This document shows, in pieces, positions 25,459 to 34,258 of a stretch of 64,000 nt of DNA. Where the stretch lies: the NCBI GenBank assembly GCA_934590165.1, contig CAKTOO010000012.1, positions 1 through 64,000 on the forward strand, in the 5' to 3' direction. A program made the translations under genes and the position numbers. Every line of letters starts with the position of its first letter. The first letter of the stretch is position 1. Under the pieces are notes generated by a model that worked only from the letters and a program-made list of their open reading frames with translations, had not been told where the DNA came from and made no database searches. This DNA comes from an uncultured Dysosmobacter sp. Lineage in GTDB: Bacteria > Bacillota > Clostridia > Oscillospirales > Oscillospiraceae.

Positions 25459-26601
25459 TTAGCCCAGGGTCGCACCCTTGACATCATAGCCAAAGGCATC
25501 CCGCATGGGGGCGGGGTTGATGGCCTCTTCAATGATGGCCACCTGGTCCTCCTCGATGGTGCCGATGGAGGCGAAGAACTCACCCACCTGCAGGGTGCCG
25601 GAGCCCAGATAGAAATCGTCAGCGGCCAGGTCTTCCGCGGTCAGGAAGGGACGGATCTCCGTCTCATAGGCCACATCCTCGGGAGTGGCGGGCTTGCCGT
25701 TGTCGGAGTAGTACTTGTAAGCAAATTCGTTGCGCAGCTCGGGGTCCTGCAGCTCCTCGGCGGCCTTGTACATGGCCCGCAGGAACAGAACCACATCGTC
25801 ATAGCGCTCTTCCAGGATGTCCTTGCGGACCAGGAAGCCGTTGTTGAAGTTAGTACCCGTGGCGTCCATGCAGTCAGCCACCTTAACGAAGCCAGCCTGC
25901 TCCATCATGTTGGCATAGTCCACGTCCGTCGCCACGAAGACATCGCCCTCGCCGGTCAGAACCGCCTGTGCCGCGGCGGCGCGGTCCATGTTCAGGTACT
26001 CATAGTCGGCGCCGGCTTCCAGGCCGAACTGGCTGAAGTAGGAAGCAGCCGCCCACTGCTCCATGGTGGAGGTGGGGCCCAGGACCCGCAGGCCCTTCAG
26101 GCTCTCCGCGCTGCCGTACATGTCGGGCTTGCCCTCGATCTCGCCCTTGTAGTTCAGGGCGTCGCAATCGGGGCGCATGTAAATAGCCAGTGTGGAGGAA
26201 CCGCTGTCGGACTCGCCGATCCAGTCACACAGGCCGGAGGCCATGGAGTACACGGAGGCCAGGCCGTTGGAGGCCAGGTCCAGCTGCTCGGCCGCCAGGC
26301 CTTCGTTTTCGGGAGAGCCGTTGGGGAACATGATGAGGTTGACATCCAGGCCCAGCTCCTCGTAGTAGCCATGCTCATAGGCATAGACCGTGGGGATGGA
26401 GATGATGTTGGACTGAACGCCCACGTTCAGGGTCTCACCGCTGGCGGTAAAGGTCCGCTCCCCGGAGGACTCGCTGCTTTCCGCCGGAGCCTCGGTTTTC
26501 TCAGAGGTCGAGCTTTTGCCGGAACCTCCGCAAGCGGCCAGGGTCAGCAGCATCAGGACTGCAAGGGACATTGCAAAGAGTTTGCCAAAACTTTTTTTCA
26601 T
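25459..26601 (-). CDS. Substrate-binding lipoprotein of the ABC importer (NMT1/SsuA/TauA-like)
   Basis: A 380-residue extracellular solute-binding protein. The signal peptide MKKSFGKLFAMSLAVLMLL ends in the lipobox LAAC-G (Cys about residue 24), followed by a Ser/Glu-rich linker. The mature domain shows the NMT1/THI5-like pattern VYAYEHGYYEELGLDVNLI and YFSQFGLEAGADYEYL. It captures a small organic molecule, possibly a sulfonate; NMT1-like proteins also bind nitrate or pyrimidines, so specificity is open. GGAGGAG precedes the start. It is promoter-proximal in the ABC operon, next to the two-component regulator genes. Confidence 0.92.
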   Translation of the reverse strand: MKKSFGKLFAMSLAVLMLLTLAACGGSGKSSTSEKTEAPAESSESSGERTFTASGETLNVGVQSNIISIPTVYAYEHGYYEELGLDVNLIMFPNGSPENEGLAAEQLDLASNGLASVYSMASGLCDWIGESDSGSSTLAIYMRPDCDALNYKGEIEGKPDMYGSAESLKGLRVLGPTSTMEQWAAASYFSQFGLEAGADYEYLNMDRAAAAQAVLTGEGDVFVATDVDYANMMEQAGFVKVADCMDATGTNFNNGFLVRKDILEERYDDVVLFLRAMYKAAEELQDPELRNEFAYKYYSDNGKPATPEDVAYETEIRPFLTAEDLAADDFYLGSGTLQVGEFFASIGTIEEDQVAIIEEAINPAPMRDAFGYDVKGATLG

Positions 26602-26709
26602 GGGTCTGCTCCTCCTTCTTTCTTGGTTTTCTACATTCTATCCAAATCTCTTTGAAACGTCTTGCAGAAAATTGATGTATTTTTTCGTTTTCTTGACCTG
26701 TGCGTAAAT

Positions 26710-28188
26710 TTACGAAAAATCTTTGGGTTTTTTTGGACGCAGGTCCGAGGGAGAACAGCCGAATTCTTTGCGAAAGATCGTGGAAAAGTAGCTGACATTG
26801 GGGATGCCCACCTGCGACGCTACCTCTGAGATCCGCAGCCCGGTGGTCTCCAGCAGCTCCTTCGCCCGTTTCAGGCGGTGGGCCGTCAAATATTCAGAAA
26901 AGGTCATGCCCACCTCCTGCTTGAAGCGGCGGGACAGATATTCCCGGTTCAAAAACACGTGGTCCGCCACCATGTTCAGCGTCAGGTCCTCGGCATAGTG
27001 CTGCTCCATAAATGCCAGCGCGCCGCTGATGGCGGCGGAATAGGCACCGCTCTGGCGCTCCATGGCCTCCACCAGCAGAGCGCCGCCCGCCTCCAGTGCC
27101 GGAAAATCCTCCGCCTGGGACAGCCGCCGCTCACAGGTGTCCAGCTCCGCCGGGCAGTGCGCTTTCAACACGGCGCACACCTGCTGGATGGTCCGCTTCA
27201 GTGTGACGGAATCGGCATGCTGGCGCTTGGCATATTCCAGCGCCTCCAGCAGCGCCGAACGGGCCGCCTCCCAATTGCCCTCCTCGATGCGGATGGCCGT
27301 CTGCGTCATCAGTTTCTGCAAATGGGCGGTCCGCTCCGCATAGGGTACTTCGCTGCTCCCTTTTTCCAGGTAAAAGGCATCGTTGTGGGCTTCCAACGCC
27401 TCCGTGATGGCCTCGCCCAGGCGGGCCATTCTGAAAAACATCCGGCTGTGGCCCAGGTGTCCCGTCATCTTTTTCCGGACGTTCTGGAAGTACCGGTCCA
27501 GCTCCGTATACAGCGCGTCAAAGGTGTCCCACTGCTGTCCGGTCCTGCGGATATTCAGCAGCAGGACCGTCAGGTCATCATTATAGGCATAGACCACCGG
27601 GTTTTCATAATCCGCCTCCGTTGCCGCCAGGACCGCTTCCAGGTTGCCGCTGATATTTTGAAAGCACAGGGCGATAAAGCCGTCGCTCCGCAGAAAGATG
27701 TTGTTTTTCCGCAGGTTCTCCTCCGTGATGACATAGATGCCGCCGCTGTCGGACATCAGCTTTTTTAGATAGTCATTTTGCTTCAGAAGGCCGGTCTGCC
27801 GGGCCAGGCCGCTCCGCTTGCGGCTGCTGCGCAGCTCCTCCAGCACTTTTTTCATGTATTCCGGCGTCAGCTCGGATTTCAGAATATAGTTGTCCGCCTT
27901 GTTCTGGATGGCCTGCCGGGCATACTCAAACTCGTCATGGCAGGTCAGCATGACCACCATGGTGGAGGGATACTCGGTCTTAATGGTCCGCAAAAGCTCC
28001 AGGCCGTCCATCTTCGGCATGGTGATGTCTACAAACGCCAGGTCCACCGGCGTTTCCCGCAAAATCCGCAGCGCCTTTTCTCCGGAAGTCGCCGTCCCCA
28101 CGATCTGGACGTTGCTGTCCGTGTCCCGGATGCATTGGACCACATACTGATTGATGAGCGCCTCGTCGTCAACCACCAAGATCTTCAT
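26710..28188 (-). CDS. Response regulator, CheY-AraC type (YesN-like)
   Basis: A 492-residue cytoplasmic regulator. The receiver domain (1-120) has VDDEALIN, the phospho-acceptor in LAFVDITMPKMDG (about residue 54) and a Lys in YILKSEL. A long middle region (about 140-380) is unassigned. The C-terminal AraC double helix-turn-helix (about 390-485) includes LTLNMVADHVFLNREYLSRR and VGIPNVSYFSTIFRKEFG. ATG 28188 follows AGGAGG and overlaps the kinase gene by 20 bases, so both are coupled. The ABC operon lies next downstream on the same strand and is its likely target. Confidence 0.94.
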   Translation of the reverse strand: MKILVVDDEALINQYVVQCIRDTDSNVQIVGTATSGEKALRILRETPVDLAFVDITMPKMDGLELLRTIKTEYPSTMVVMLTCHDEFEYARQAIQNKADNYILKSELTPEYMKKVLEELRSSRKRSGLARQTGLLKQNDYLKKLMSDSGGIYVITEENLRKNNIFLRSDGFIALCFQNISGNLEAVLAATEADYENPVVYAYNDDLTVLLLNIRRTGQQWDTFDALYTELDRYFQNVRKKMTGHLGHSRMFFRMARLGEAITEALEAHNDAFYLEKGSSEVPYAERTAHLQKLMTQTAIRIEEGNWEAARSALLEALEYAKRQHADSVTLKRTIQQVCAVLKAHCPAELDTCERRLSQAEDFPALEAGGALLVEAMERQSGAYSAAISGALAFMEQHYAEDLTLNMVADHVFLNREYLSRRFKQEVGMTFSEYLTAHRLKRAKELLETTGLRISEVASQVGIPNVSYFSTIFRKEFGCSPSDLRPKKPKDFS

Positions 28189-29995
28189 ACTTTTCCTCCT
28201 TTGGAATGTCATTGCGCACAATGCGCTGGGCCGCCAGGTTCATCAGCGGATGGTCATAGCCATCGATTCGAAGGATCACCTTTGTAAATTGCTGATAGAT
28301 GCTCTGCACGATGACATTGGAGCTGCCGCCGTACACGATCCCCAGCCGCTTTTTGACATTTTGGATGCCGACGCCGTGATGATTGCCCACAGACGCGTAC
28401 TGGTCGGTGGAGATCTCCTGCAGCCGGGCGGGAGACACGCCTTCGCCGTTGTCCTCCACCGTGATCTCCAGCACTTTTCCATCCACCGCCGCCGTGATGG
28501 AGATCCGGCAATCGCTCTCCCGGTCCGCAAAACCATGGAAAAAGGAATTTCCCACAATGGGCTGAAGGATCATGCGGGGGACCGGGATATCCAGCAGCCT
28601 TTCCGGGATGTTGTGTACAAAGGCCACATCCTTCACGGTCCTGCAATTCATGATGGATACGAAATTGTCCAGCAGGTGGATCTCCTCCCGCAGCGGCACC
28701 ATGGGGATCTCCGTGCTGGTGGGGATATAGATGAGCTCCACAAATTCGCTCATCATATTGCTGGCCTCCTGAAGCCGCCCCATGGCCATGAGGCTCTTGA
28801 TGGCAATGAGGGTGTTGTGCATGAAATGGGGGCTCAGCTGGGTCTGCAAAAAGTCATATTCCGACCGCAGCTTTTCCGCCTCGCGGTTTTGGATGTCCAC
28901 AATCAGCTTTTGCAGCTCCACCACCATGTGGTTGAAAACCGACCCAAGGACCGTTACCTCCTGATAGCGGGACTGTACCGGCACGACCTTCAGTTCCTCC
29001 GGGTCCATACGGCCGATGCTCTCCGTAAAGACCGTCAGGTCCCGCAGGGCGCGCTGCACCTGCACATACGACGCCAGAATGACGAGAACGCCAGTGGCGA
29101 TCACCGTCAAAATGCACGCCGCCAGCACATGTACCACGCTGGTCAGCAGGTTGGAGATGTTCTGCTCCTCCACGAACGTCCAGCCGCTTTCAGGGTCGTG
29201 ATAGTTGGATACCATATAGCTCTCGTTGTTTTTTGAGAGGATGCGGGAGCCGTTATACCCATACTTTTCCGAAAAGGTGCTCATATTGGCCAGCCAGGTG
29301 CCCACCATATGAGGCTTGGAATGGCAGACCACGATGCCGTTTTGGTCCAGAATGTAGACCTTGTCGCTCTCGCCCACCAGCTTTTGCAGCGCCCGGAACT
29401 GGGCCTCCTGGGATGTGTTGATGACGATGACCGCGGCCGACTTCCCATCCTGGTCATACACCGTCCGGCCGTAGGAGAGGTAGTAGCTGCTGATATCCTC
29501 CACATCCACGAACCGCAGGTTCCAGCTCTCCGCCGTTTCGCCGCTGTAATGCTTGATGTACCAATAGGAGTTCAGCAGATTTCGGATGCTCTCATCCGTT
29601 TCGTTGTCCGTCATGTAGACCTTCCGGGCGTTGATGACCACGTCGATAGTGGCGTCGATGCCCACCTTGTCCAGGAGCTTCTGCATCTCGTCCAGGCTCT
29701 TTTGCAGGGTCTCCTCGTCCACCTCGCCGTCCACCAGCTGGGGATACAGCTCCTCATAGATCATATCCATGACGTTTTCCATGGAATGGCGGTTGCTGCT
29801 GCTGACGTCACTGATCTGCTCCAGCACCTCCACACGGGCCTGCCCCTTTTCCATCAGGACAAAACGCACCGTGAAATAGATCACCGCGGCGGTGGCCATC
29901 GCCAGCACGCACGCAATGCTCAGCATGACCGTTCGGAACACCACCCGGAAGATCCTCCGCGGTTTTTTCCGCCTTTCTTTGCACATACAAGCCAT
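28169..29995 (-). CDS. Sensor histidine kinase (YesM-like)
   Basis: A 608-residue membrane kinase. An N-terminal segment (about 15-45) and a second (about 285-310) flank a roughly 240-residue extracellular dCache-like sensor. A HAMP domain follows (about 310-360). The His_kinase block reads LQTQLSPHFMHNTLIAI (His about residue 400), and the ATPase domain has LQPIVGNSFFHGF and VEDNGEGVSPARL. The extracellular sensor suggests detection of a sugar, sulfated compound or similar ligand. ATG 29995 follows GGAGG; a GTG four codons earlier is possible. An extended -10 TGATATACT lies near 30052-30060. Confidence 0.93.
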   Translation of the reverse strand: MACMCKERRKKPRRIFRVVFRTVMLSIACVLAMATAAVIYFTVRFVLMEKGQARVEVLEQISDVSSSNRHSMENVMDMIYEELYPQLVDGEVDEETLQKSLDEMQKLLDKVGIDATIDVVINARKVYMTDNETDESIRNLLNSYWYIKHYSGETAESWNLRFVDVEDISSYYLSYGRTVYDQDGKSAAVIVINTSQEAQFRALQKLVGESDKVYILDQNGIVVCHSKPHMVGTWLANMSTFSEKYGYNGSRILSKNNESYMVSNYHDPESGWTFVEEQNISNLLTSVVHVLAACILTVIATGVLVILASYVQVQRALRDLTVFTESIGRMDPEELKVVPVQSRYQEVTVLGSVFNHMVVELQKLIVDIQNREAEKLRSEYDFLQTQLSPHFMHNTLIAIKSLMAMGRLQEASNMMSEFVELIYIPTSTEIPMVPLREEIHLLDNFVSIMNCRTVKDVAFVHNIPERLLDIPVPRMILQPIVGNSFFHGFADRESDCRISITAAVDGKVLEITVEDNGEGVSPARLQEISTDQYASVGNHHGVGIQNVKKRLGIVYGGSSNVIVQSIYQQFTKVILRIDGYDHPLMNLAAQRIVRNDIPKEEKYEDLGG

Positions 29996-30190
29996 CGTTT
30001 CCTCCACTCCCGTGCGACGCTCCGCACGCGGTCCTTGTTCATGTCGAAAAAAGTATATCAGAGAATGCGGCGAAAAACTATCTTTTTCACCGCTGGTCCC
30101 TTTCGGTTGACAAGCCGGACCGCGAAATGCTACTCTGGATGCAGCCCCGCTCCGTCAAAGGAAGCGGGAGATCAAACAGAAATGATGTGA

Positions 30191-31681
30191 ATGACCTTGC
30201 GGGCGATCTTACTGCTGTTCGACTCTTTGAACCGTCACTGTCTCTCCCCCTATGGCTGCGATTGGACCATCACGCCCAATTTTCAGCGTCTTGCCCGGCA
30301 CACGGTCCGCTTTGACCGCTGCTACGCCGGCTCCCTTCCCTGTATGCCGGCCCGCCGGGAACTGCATACCGGACGGTACAACTTCCTCCACCGGAGTTGG
30401 GGTCCCATTGAGCCCTACGACGATTCCATGCCCCAGATCCTGAAGCAGCACGGCATCTACACCCACCTCATATCCGACCACCAGCACTACTGGGAGGACG
30501 GCGGCGCCACTTACCACACCCGCTACAACTCCTGGGAGTGCGTGCGCGGCCAGGAGGGCGACCCCTGGAAAGCCCAGGTGGAGGACCCGGTCATCCCGCC
30601 GCATCTGGGCCAGGCCAGCCGCCAGGACACCATCAACCGCGCCTATTTTACCTGCGAGGAGCAGCAGCCCTTGGCCCAGGTGTTCCAGTTGGCGCAGGAT
30701 TTTCTGGAGGTCAACCGCAATGCGGACAACTGGCTGCTCCATGTGGAGCCCTTTGACCCCCATGAGCCGTTTTTCACCCAGGAGCGCTACCAGGCGCTGT
30801 ACCCCGACGACTACGACGGCCCCCGGTTCGACTGGCCGGACTACGCCAGGGTCACGGAGTCTCTCAGCGCCCAGCGGCACTGCCGCAACCAATACGGCGC
30901 ATTGCTCTCCATGTGCGACACCTATCTGGGCCGCCTGCTGGACACCATGGACCGCTATGCTTTGTGGAAGGACACGATGCTGATCGTTGCCACGGACCAC
31001 GGCTTTTTGCTGGGGGAGCACGACTGGTGGGCGAAAAACCGCTCTCCCTTCTACGAGGAGCTGGTCCACACGCCGCTGTTCATCTGGGACCCCCGGGAAA
31101 AGGCCGCGGATGCGGCCCGGAGCGCCCTGGTCCAGACCATCGACCTGGCCCCCACACTGCTGCGCTTTTTTAATGTGGACCCCACCCCGGATATGCAGGG
31201 GCACGACCTGCGCCCGGTGCTCCGGTCCGACACGCCTGTCCGGGAGAGCTGCCTGTTCGGAATGCACGGTTCCCATGTCTGTGTCACAGACGGGCGCTAT
31301 GTCTATATGCGCGCCGACCGCCCCGGCGGGGCGCTGTATGATTATACACTTCTCCCCCTCCACCAGCGGGCCATGTACGCGCCGGAGGAGCTGCGCCATC
31401 TGGAGCTGGCGCCTCCCTTCTCCTTCACCAAGGGCTGTTCCCTGCTGAAGGTCCCCATGCCCAGGGACTTCTACCCCTTCATGTCCTGCGTGGAGGAGGA
31501 GCGGCGGGACCTGCTCTTTGATCTGGACAAGGACCCCCACCAGGTGCATCCCCTCCAGGACCGGCAGCAGGAATGCCGCCTGATAGGAGAAATGGTGCGG
31601 CTGATGCGGGAAAATGACGCCCCCGCGGAGCAATTTGCCCGCCTGGGGCTGGAAACAGCGGCTTTTGCCGCGGAGCAGTGA
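30191..31681 (+). CDS. Type I sulfatase, CxPxR class (sulfatase 4)
   Basis: A 496-residue sulfatase similar to 1 and 2. SLPCMPARRELHTGRYNFL (about 48-66) carries the formylglycine Cys. ATDHGFLLGEHDWWAKN and the HVEPFDPHEPFF block match its paralogues, and the C-terminus ends APAEQFARLGLETAAF. No signal peptide. The start is weak: ATG 30191 is preceded in frame by a stop codon and has no clear ribosome-binding site; TTG 30197 would give an N-terminus (MRAILLLFDSLNR) matching the paralogues better. It is divergent from the kinase gene; 30008-30190 holds both promoters and no gene. Confidence 0.88.
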   Translation: MTLRAILLLFDSLNRHCLSPYGCDWTITPNFQRLARHTVRFDRCYAGSLPCMPARRELHTGRYNFLHRSWGPIEPYDDSMPQILKQHGIYTHLISDHQHYWEDGGATYHTRYNSWECVRGQEGDPWKAQVEDPVIPPHLGQASRQDTINRAYFTCEEQQPLAQVFQLAQDFLEVNRNADNWLLHVEPFDPHEPFFTQERYQALYPDDYDGPRFDWPDYARVTESLSAQRHCRNQYGALLSMCDTYLGRLLDTMDRYALWKDTMLIVATDHGFLLGEHDWWAKNRSPFYEELVHTPLFIWDPREKAADAARSALVQTIDLAPTLLRFFNVDPTPDMQGHDLRPVLRSDTPVRESCLFGMHGSHVCVTDGRYVYMRADRPGGALYDYTLLPLHQRAMYAPEELRHLELAPPFSFTKGCSLLKVPMPRDFYPFMSCVEEERRDLLFDLDKDPHQVHPLQDRQQECRLIGEMVRLMRENDAPAEQFARLGLETAAFAAEQ

Positions 31682-31701
31682 CCACCCTTCAGAAAACCGA
31701 A

Positions 31702-31745
31702 AAACAGGCGGAACCAACACCCATGGATGCTGGTTCCGCCTGTTT
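31702..31745. terminator. Bidirectional terminator
   Basis: A 15-bp perfect stem (31702-31716 with 31731-31745) around a 14-base loop, between the convergent sulfatase 4 and LysR genes. Confidence 0.85.
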
Positions 31746-31763
31746 GCTTGTATGTTCCCCCTG

Positions 31764-32678
31764 TTACGTATCCACGCTGAAGGTCTTTAGATTTTCCACA
31801 AATTCCGCTGCCAGGGGGCTGAGAACATGGGCCTTCCGGCAGATCCAACCGATGGAAATGGGCTGGTCAAAGCCTTCAATGGGCCGCTTTTCGATGCCCA
31901 GGGCCTTGTTTCCCTCTGATATGACGCCAATGCCGAAATCATAGCCGTTGCAGGCGGTCATCACCTGGAGGCTCTGGTAAAGGTCACTGATGATGTTTAC
32001 CTTTTTGGGATAAAAGTCCGCTGCCAGAAATTCCTCGTGCAGGATGGAGGGCGCGTCCGCGTCCAGGTCATACATGATGCAGGGATAAGGCTGCAAGTCT
32101 TCAAAGGTAACGGAGGTCTTGGCCGCCAGCGGGTGGTTTTTGTGGATGAACACGGAGGGGACGCTGGTGATGAGTTCATGAAATTCCAGACCGCTCTCCT
32201 CAAACATTCGGTTCATGAATTTCCGGTTGTGCTCGCCCACGAACAACACGCCCAGTTCACTTTCGCCGTCCGCCACCTGCTGGATGACCTCGGGGTTTTG
32301 TCCGATGAGCAGCTTATAGGTGTAGGAGTCCATGGTGGACTTTTTTTGCAGCATGGTCAGCGCGTCGATCACAAAGCAGTAATGCTGGCTGCTGACGGTC
32401 AGCTCCTCATGGGTGTCGCGGATCTCCTGCTTGAAATGCTGCGTGATCTGGTCCGCGTCCTTGATGAGACGATTGCCCATCCTGACCAGCTCCTCTCCCT
32501 CCGCCGTCAGGGTGATACCGGCGCTGGAACGGACAAAGATGGTAATCCCCAGTTCCTCCTCCACCGCGCGGACCATTTTGCTGATGCCGGGCTGCGTGAC
32601 ATACAGCGTTTGCGCGGCCTTGCTGAAGGAGCCGCATTTTGCGATCATGGCAATGTATTTCAGCTGCAGGAGCGTCAT
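31764..32678 (-). CDS. LysR-family transcriptional regulator
   Basis: A 304-residue regulator. The winged helix-turn-helix (about 1-60) contains KCGSFSKAAQTLYVTQPGIS, and the effector domain (about 90-300) has the LysR substrate-binding fold (CysB/CbnR-like). It is divergent from brnQ and the two C-S lyase genes, its probable targets. ATG 32678 has GGAAGGAAA upstream. A minus-strand -10 TATAAT is at 32724-32719. Possible effectors are sulfur amino acids or O-acetylserine-like compounds, inferred from neighbours only. Confidence 0.9.
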   Translation of the reverse strand: MTLLQLKYIAMIAKCGSFSKAAQTLYVTQPGISKMVRAVEEELGITIFVRSSAGITLTAEGEELVRMGNRLIKDADQITQHFKQEIRDTHEELTVSSQHYCFVIDALTMLQKKSTMDSYTYKLLIGQNPEVIQQVADGESELGVLFVGEHNRKFMNRMFEESGLEFHELITSVPSVFIHKNHPLAAKTSVTFEDLQPYPCIMYDLDADAPSILHEEFLAADFYPKKVNIISDLYQSLQVMTACNGYDFGIGVISEGNKALGIEKRPIEGFDQPISIGWICRKAHVLSPLAAEFVENLKTFSVDT

Positions 32679-32790
32679 GGCGTTTCCTTCCTTTCGTTGG
32701 TGCTGCGGTCTTTTCTCCATTATAGCGTATTTTTGCCAAAAATCATTCTATTTTAGTAGGAAATTCAAGTTTCTTTCCACACCGCTCGCC

Positions 32791-32858
32791 CATAATTGAA
32801 AGTTATGCCAGGCGAAAACAATTGGTTATTGGACAAAACGCGACTGTTTGCGTAAACT
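32791..32858 (+). promoter_or_regulatory. LysR-type box and brnQ promoter
   Basis: CATAA-N7-TTATG (32791-32807) is an inverted repeat with the T-N11-A spacing of LysR binding sites. Downstream are -35 TTGGAC (32829-32834), 18 bases, and -10 TAAACT (32853-32858). The box lies upstream of the -35, where LysR activators usually bind. Confidence 0.55.
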
Positions 32859-32920
32859 AAACACAGTAAACCTATAGGAATTGCACGATTTTGTGAAAAC
32901 AAATCTTGGAGGGGAAACTT

Positions 32921-34210
32921 ATGAAAAAGCAGATCAAGGCAACCGATATTCTGTTTATCGGTCTGGCATTTTTCGCGACCTACTTTGGCGCCGGCAACCT
33001 GATTTTCCCGCCGATGTTGGGCCTCAAGAGCGGCTCCAACTGGACCGCAGGCATGATCGGTATGCTTGCCTCCGGCGTGGGCCTGCCCATCCTGGCCATC
33101 CTCATTCTGGGCAAGTGCGGCTCTGTGCAGAAGATCTCCGAGCATGTGCACAAAAAATTCTACACCGTCTTTATCGGCATGATCATGATCCTCTGCTGCT
33201 GCGTCTCCATCCCCAGAACGGCCGCCGTGGGCATTGAGATGGGCTTGCAAGGCGTCTGGGGCGGCGCTCCCTATCTGGTCTCCGTGATCATTTATTTTCT
33301 GATTGCCTTCTTCTTCGCCAAGGACCGGGGTTCCGCTCTGGACAAGGTGGGCAAGATCCTGACCCCCGTCATGACGGTCATCCTTTTGATCCTGGTCATC
33401 AAGGGCGCCATCAGTCCCATCGGCACGCCTGCCGAGCCCACGGTGGACAATGCGTTTTTGAACAGCTTCCTGGGCGGTTACAGCACCGGCGACGTGCTGG
33501 TGTCCTTCCTGATGGCCACGGTGTTCTTCGGCGCCATCCGGAACAAGGGCTATGAGGGTGAGCAGCTGAAAAAGGTGAATCTGGGCGCCGGCCTGGTGGC
33601 CGCGGCCTGCCTGGCCATCATCTATGGCGGTCTTCTCTTCATGGGTGCCTGTGTCAGCGGTGAGTTCTCCTCTGACATCGGCAATGCCGAGCTGCTGCTG
33701 ACCGTCATCCGCCGCAGCGGCGGACAGATCGCCATCTACGGCCTGTGCCTCTCCGTCATTCTGGCCTGCCTGACCACGGCCATCGGCCAGATCACCGCCG
33801 TGGCGGACTTCTTTGAAACCGAGACTCACGGCAAGCTGCCCTACAAGATCCTGGTCATCATCGTCCCCGTGGTCACCACCGTTGTCGCCAGCTTCGGCCT
33901 GGACACCATCGTGAGCCTCACCTCCCCCTGGTTCTCCTTTACATACCCCATCGCCCTGGTGCTGATGCTGCTGGGCATTTTTGAAAAGTTCATCCCCAAC
34001 GACGGCGGCTTCAAGGGCGCCACGTACTTTACCGTGGTGTACGCCTTCCTGGACCTGCCAGCGGAGTACGGCGTGCACATCGGCTTCCTGGATAAGCTGC
34101 TGGGCCTGATCCCTCTGTATAACTACGGCTTTGGCTGGGTGGCGCCCGCCGTGGCTGGCTTCATCATCGGCCTGGTCGTCTATCCCCAGTTGAGCAAAAA
34201 AGCGCAGTAA
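32921..34210 (+). CDS. brnQ: Branched-chain amino acid permease BrnQ/LIVCS family
   Basis: A 429-residue sodium- or proton-coupled importer with about 12 membrane segments. The N-terminal DILFIGLAFFATYFGAGNLI is the LIVCS signature. The family imports Leu, Ile and Val, and some members take methionine. Placed first in a unit with two C-S lyase genes, methionine, homocysteine or cysteine uptake is a reasonable alternative. GGAGGGG lies ahead of the ATG. The gap to the next gene (48 bases) has no terminator. Confidence 0.9.
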   Translation: MKKQIKATDILFIGLAFFATYFGAGNLIFPPMLGLKSGSNWTAGMIGMLASGVGLPILAILILGKCGSVQKISEHVHKKFYTVFIGMIMILCCCVSIPRTAAVGIEMGLQGVWGGAPYLVSVIIYFLIAFFFAKDRGSALDKVGKILTPVMTVILLILVIKGAISPIGTPAEPTVDNAFLNSFLGGYSTGDVLVSFLMATVFFGAIRNKGYEGEQLKKVNLGAGLVAAACLAIIYGGLLFMGACVSGEFSSDIGNAELLLTVIRRSGGQIAIYGLCLSVILACLTTAIGQITAVADFFETETHGKLPYKILVIIVPVVTTVVASFGLDTIVSLTSPWFSFTYPIALVLMLLGIFEKFIPNDGGFKGATYFTVVYAFLDLPAEYGVHIGFLDKLLGLIPLYNYGFGWVAPAVAGFIIGLVVYPQLSKKAQ

Positions 34211-34258
34211 CTTGGTTAAAAACTTTCAATTGATTTTCACATACATGGAGGAGTTTTC

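Noticed and set aside
32679..32920. SAM riboswitch or T-box ahead of brnQ and the C-S lyases
   Set aside because: No S-box core sequence and no T-box TGG-N-ACC motif; the region fits a LysR box and a promoter.
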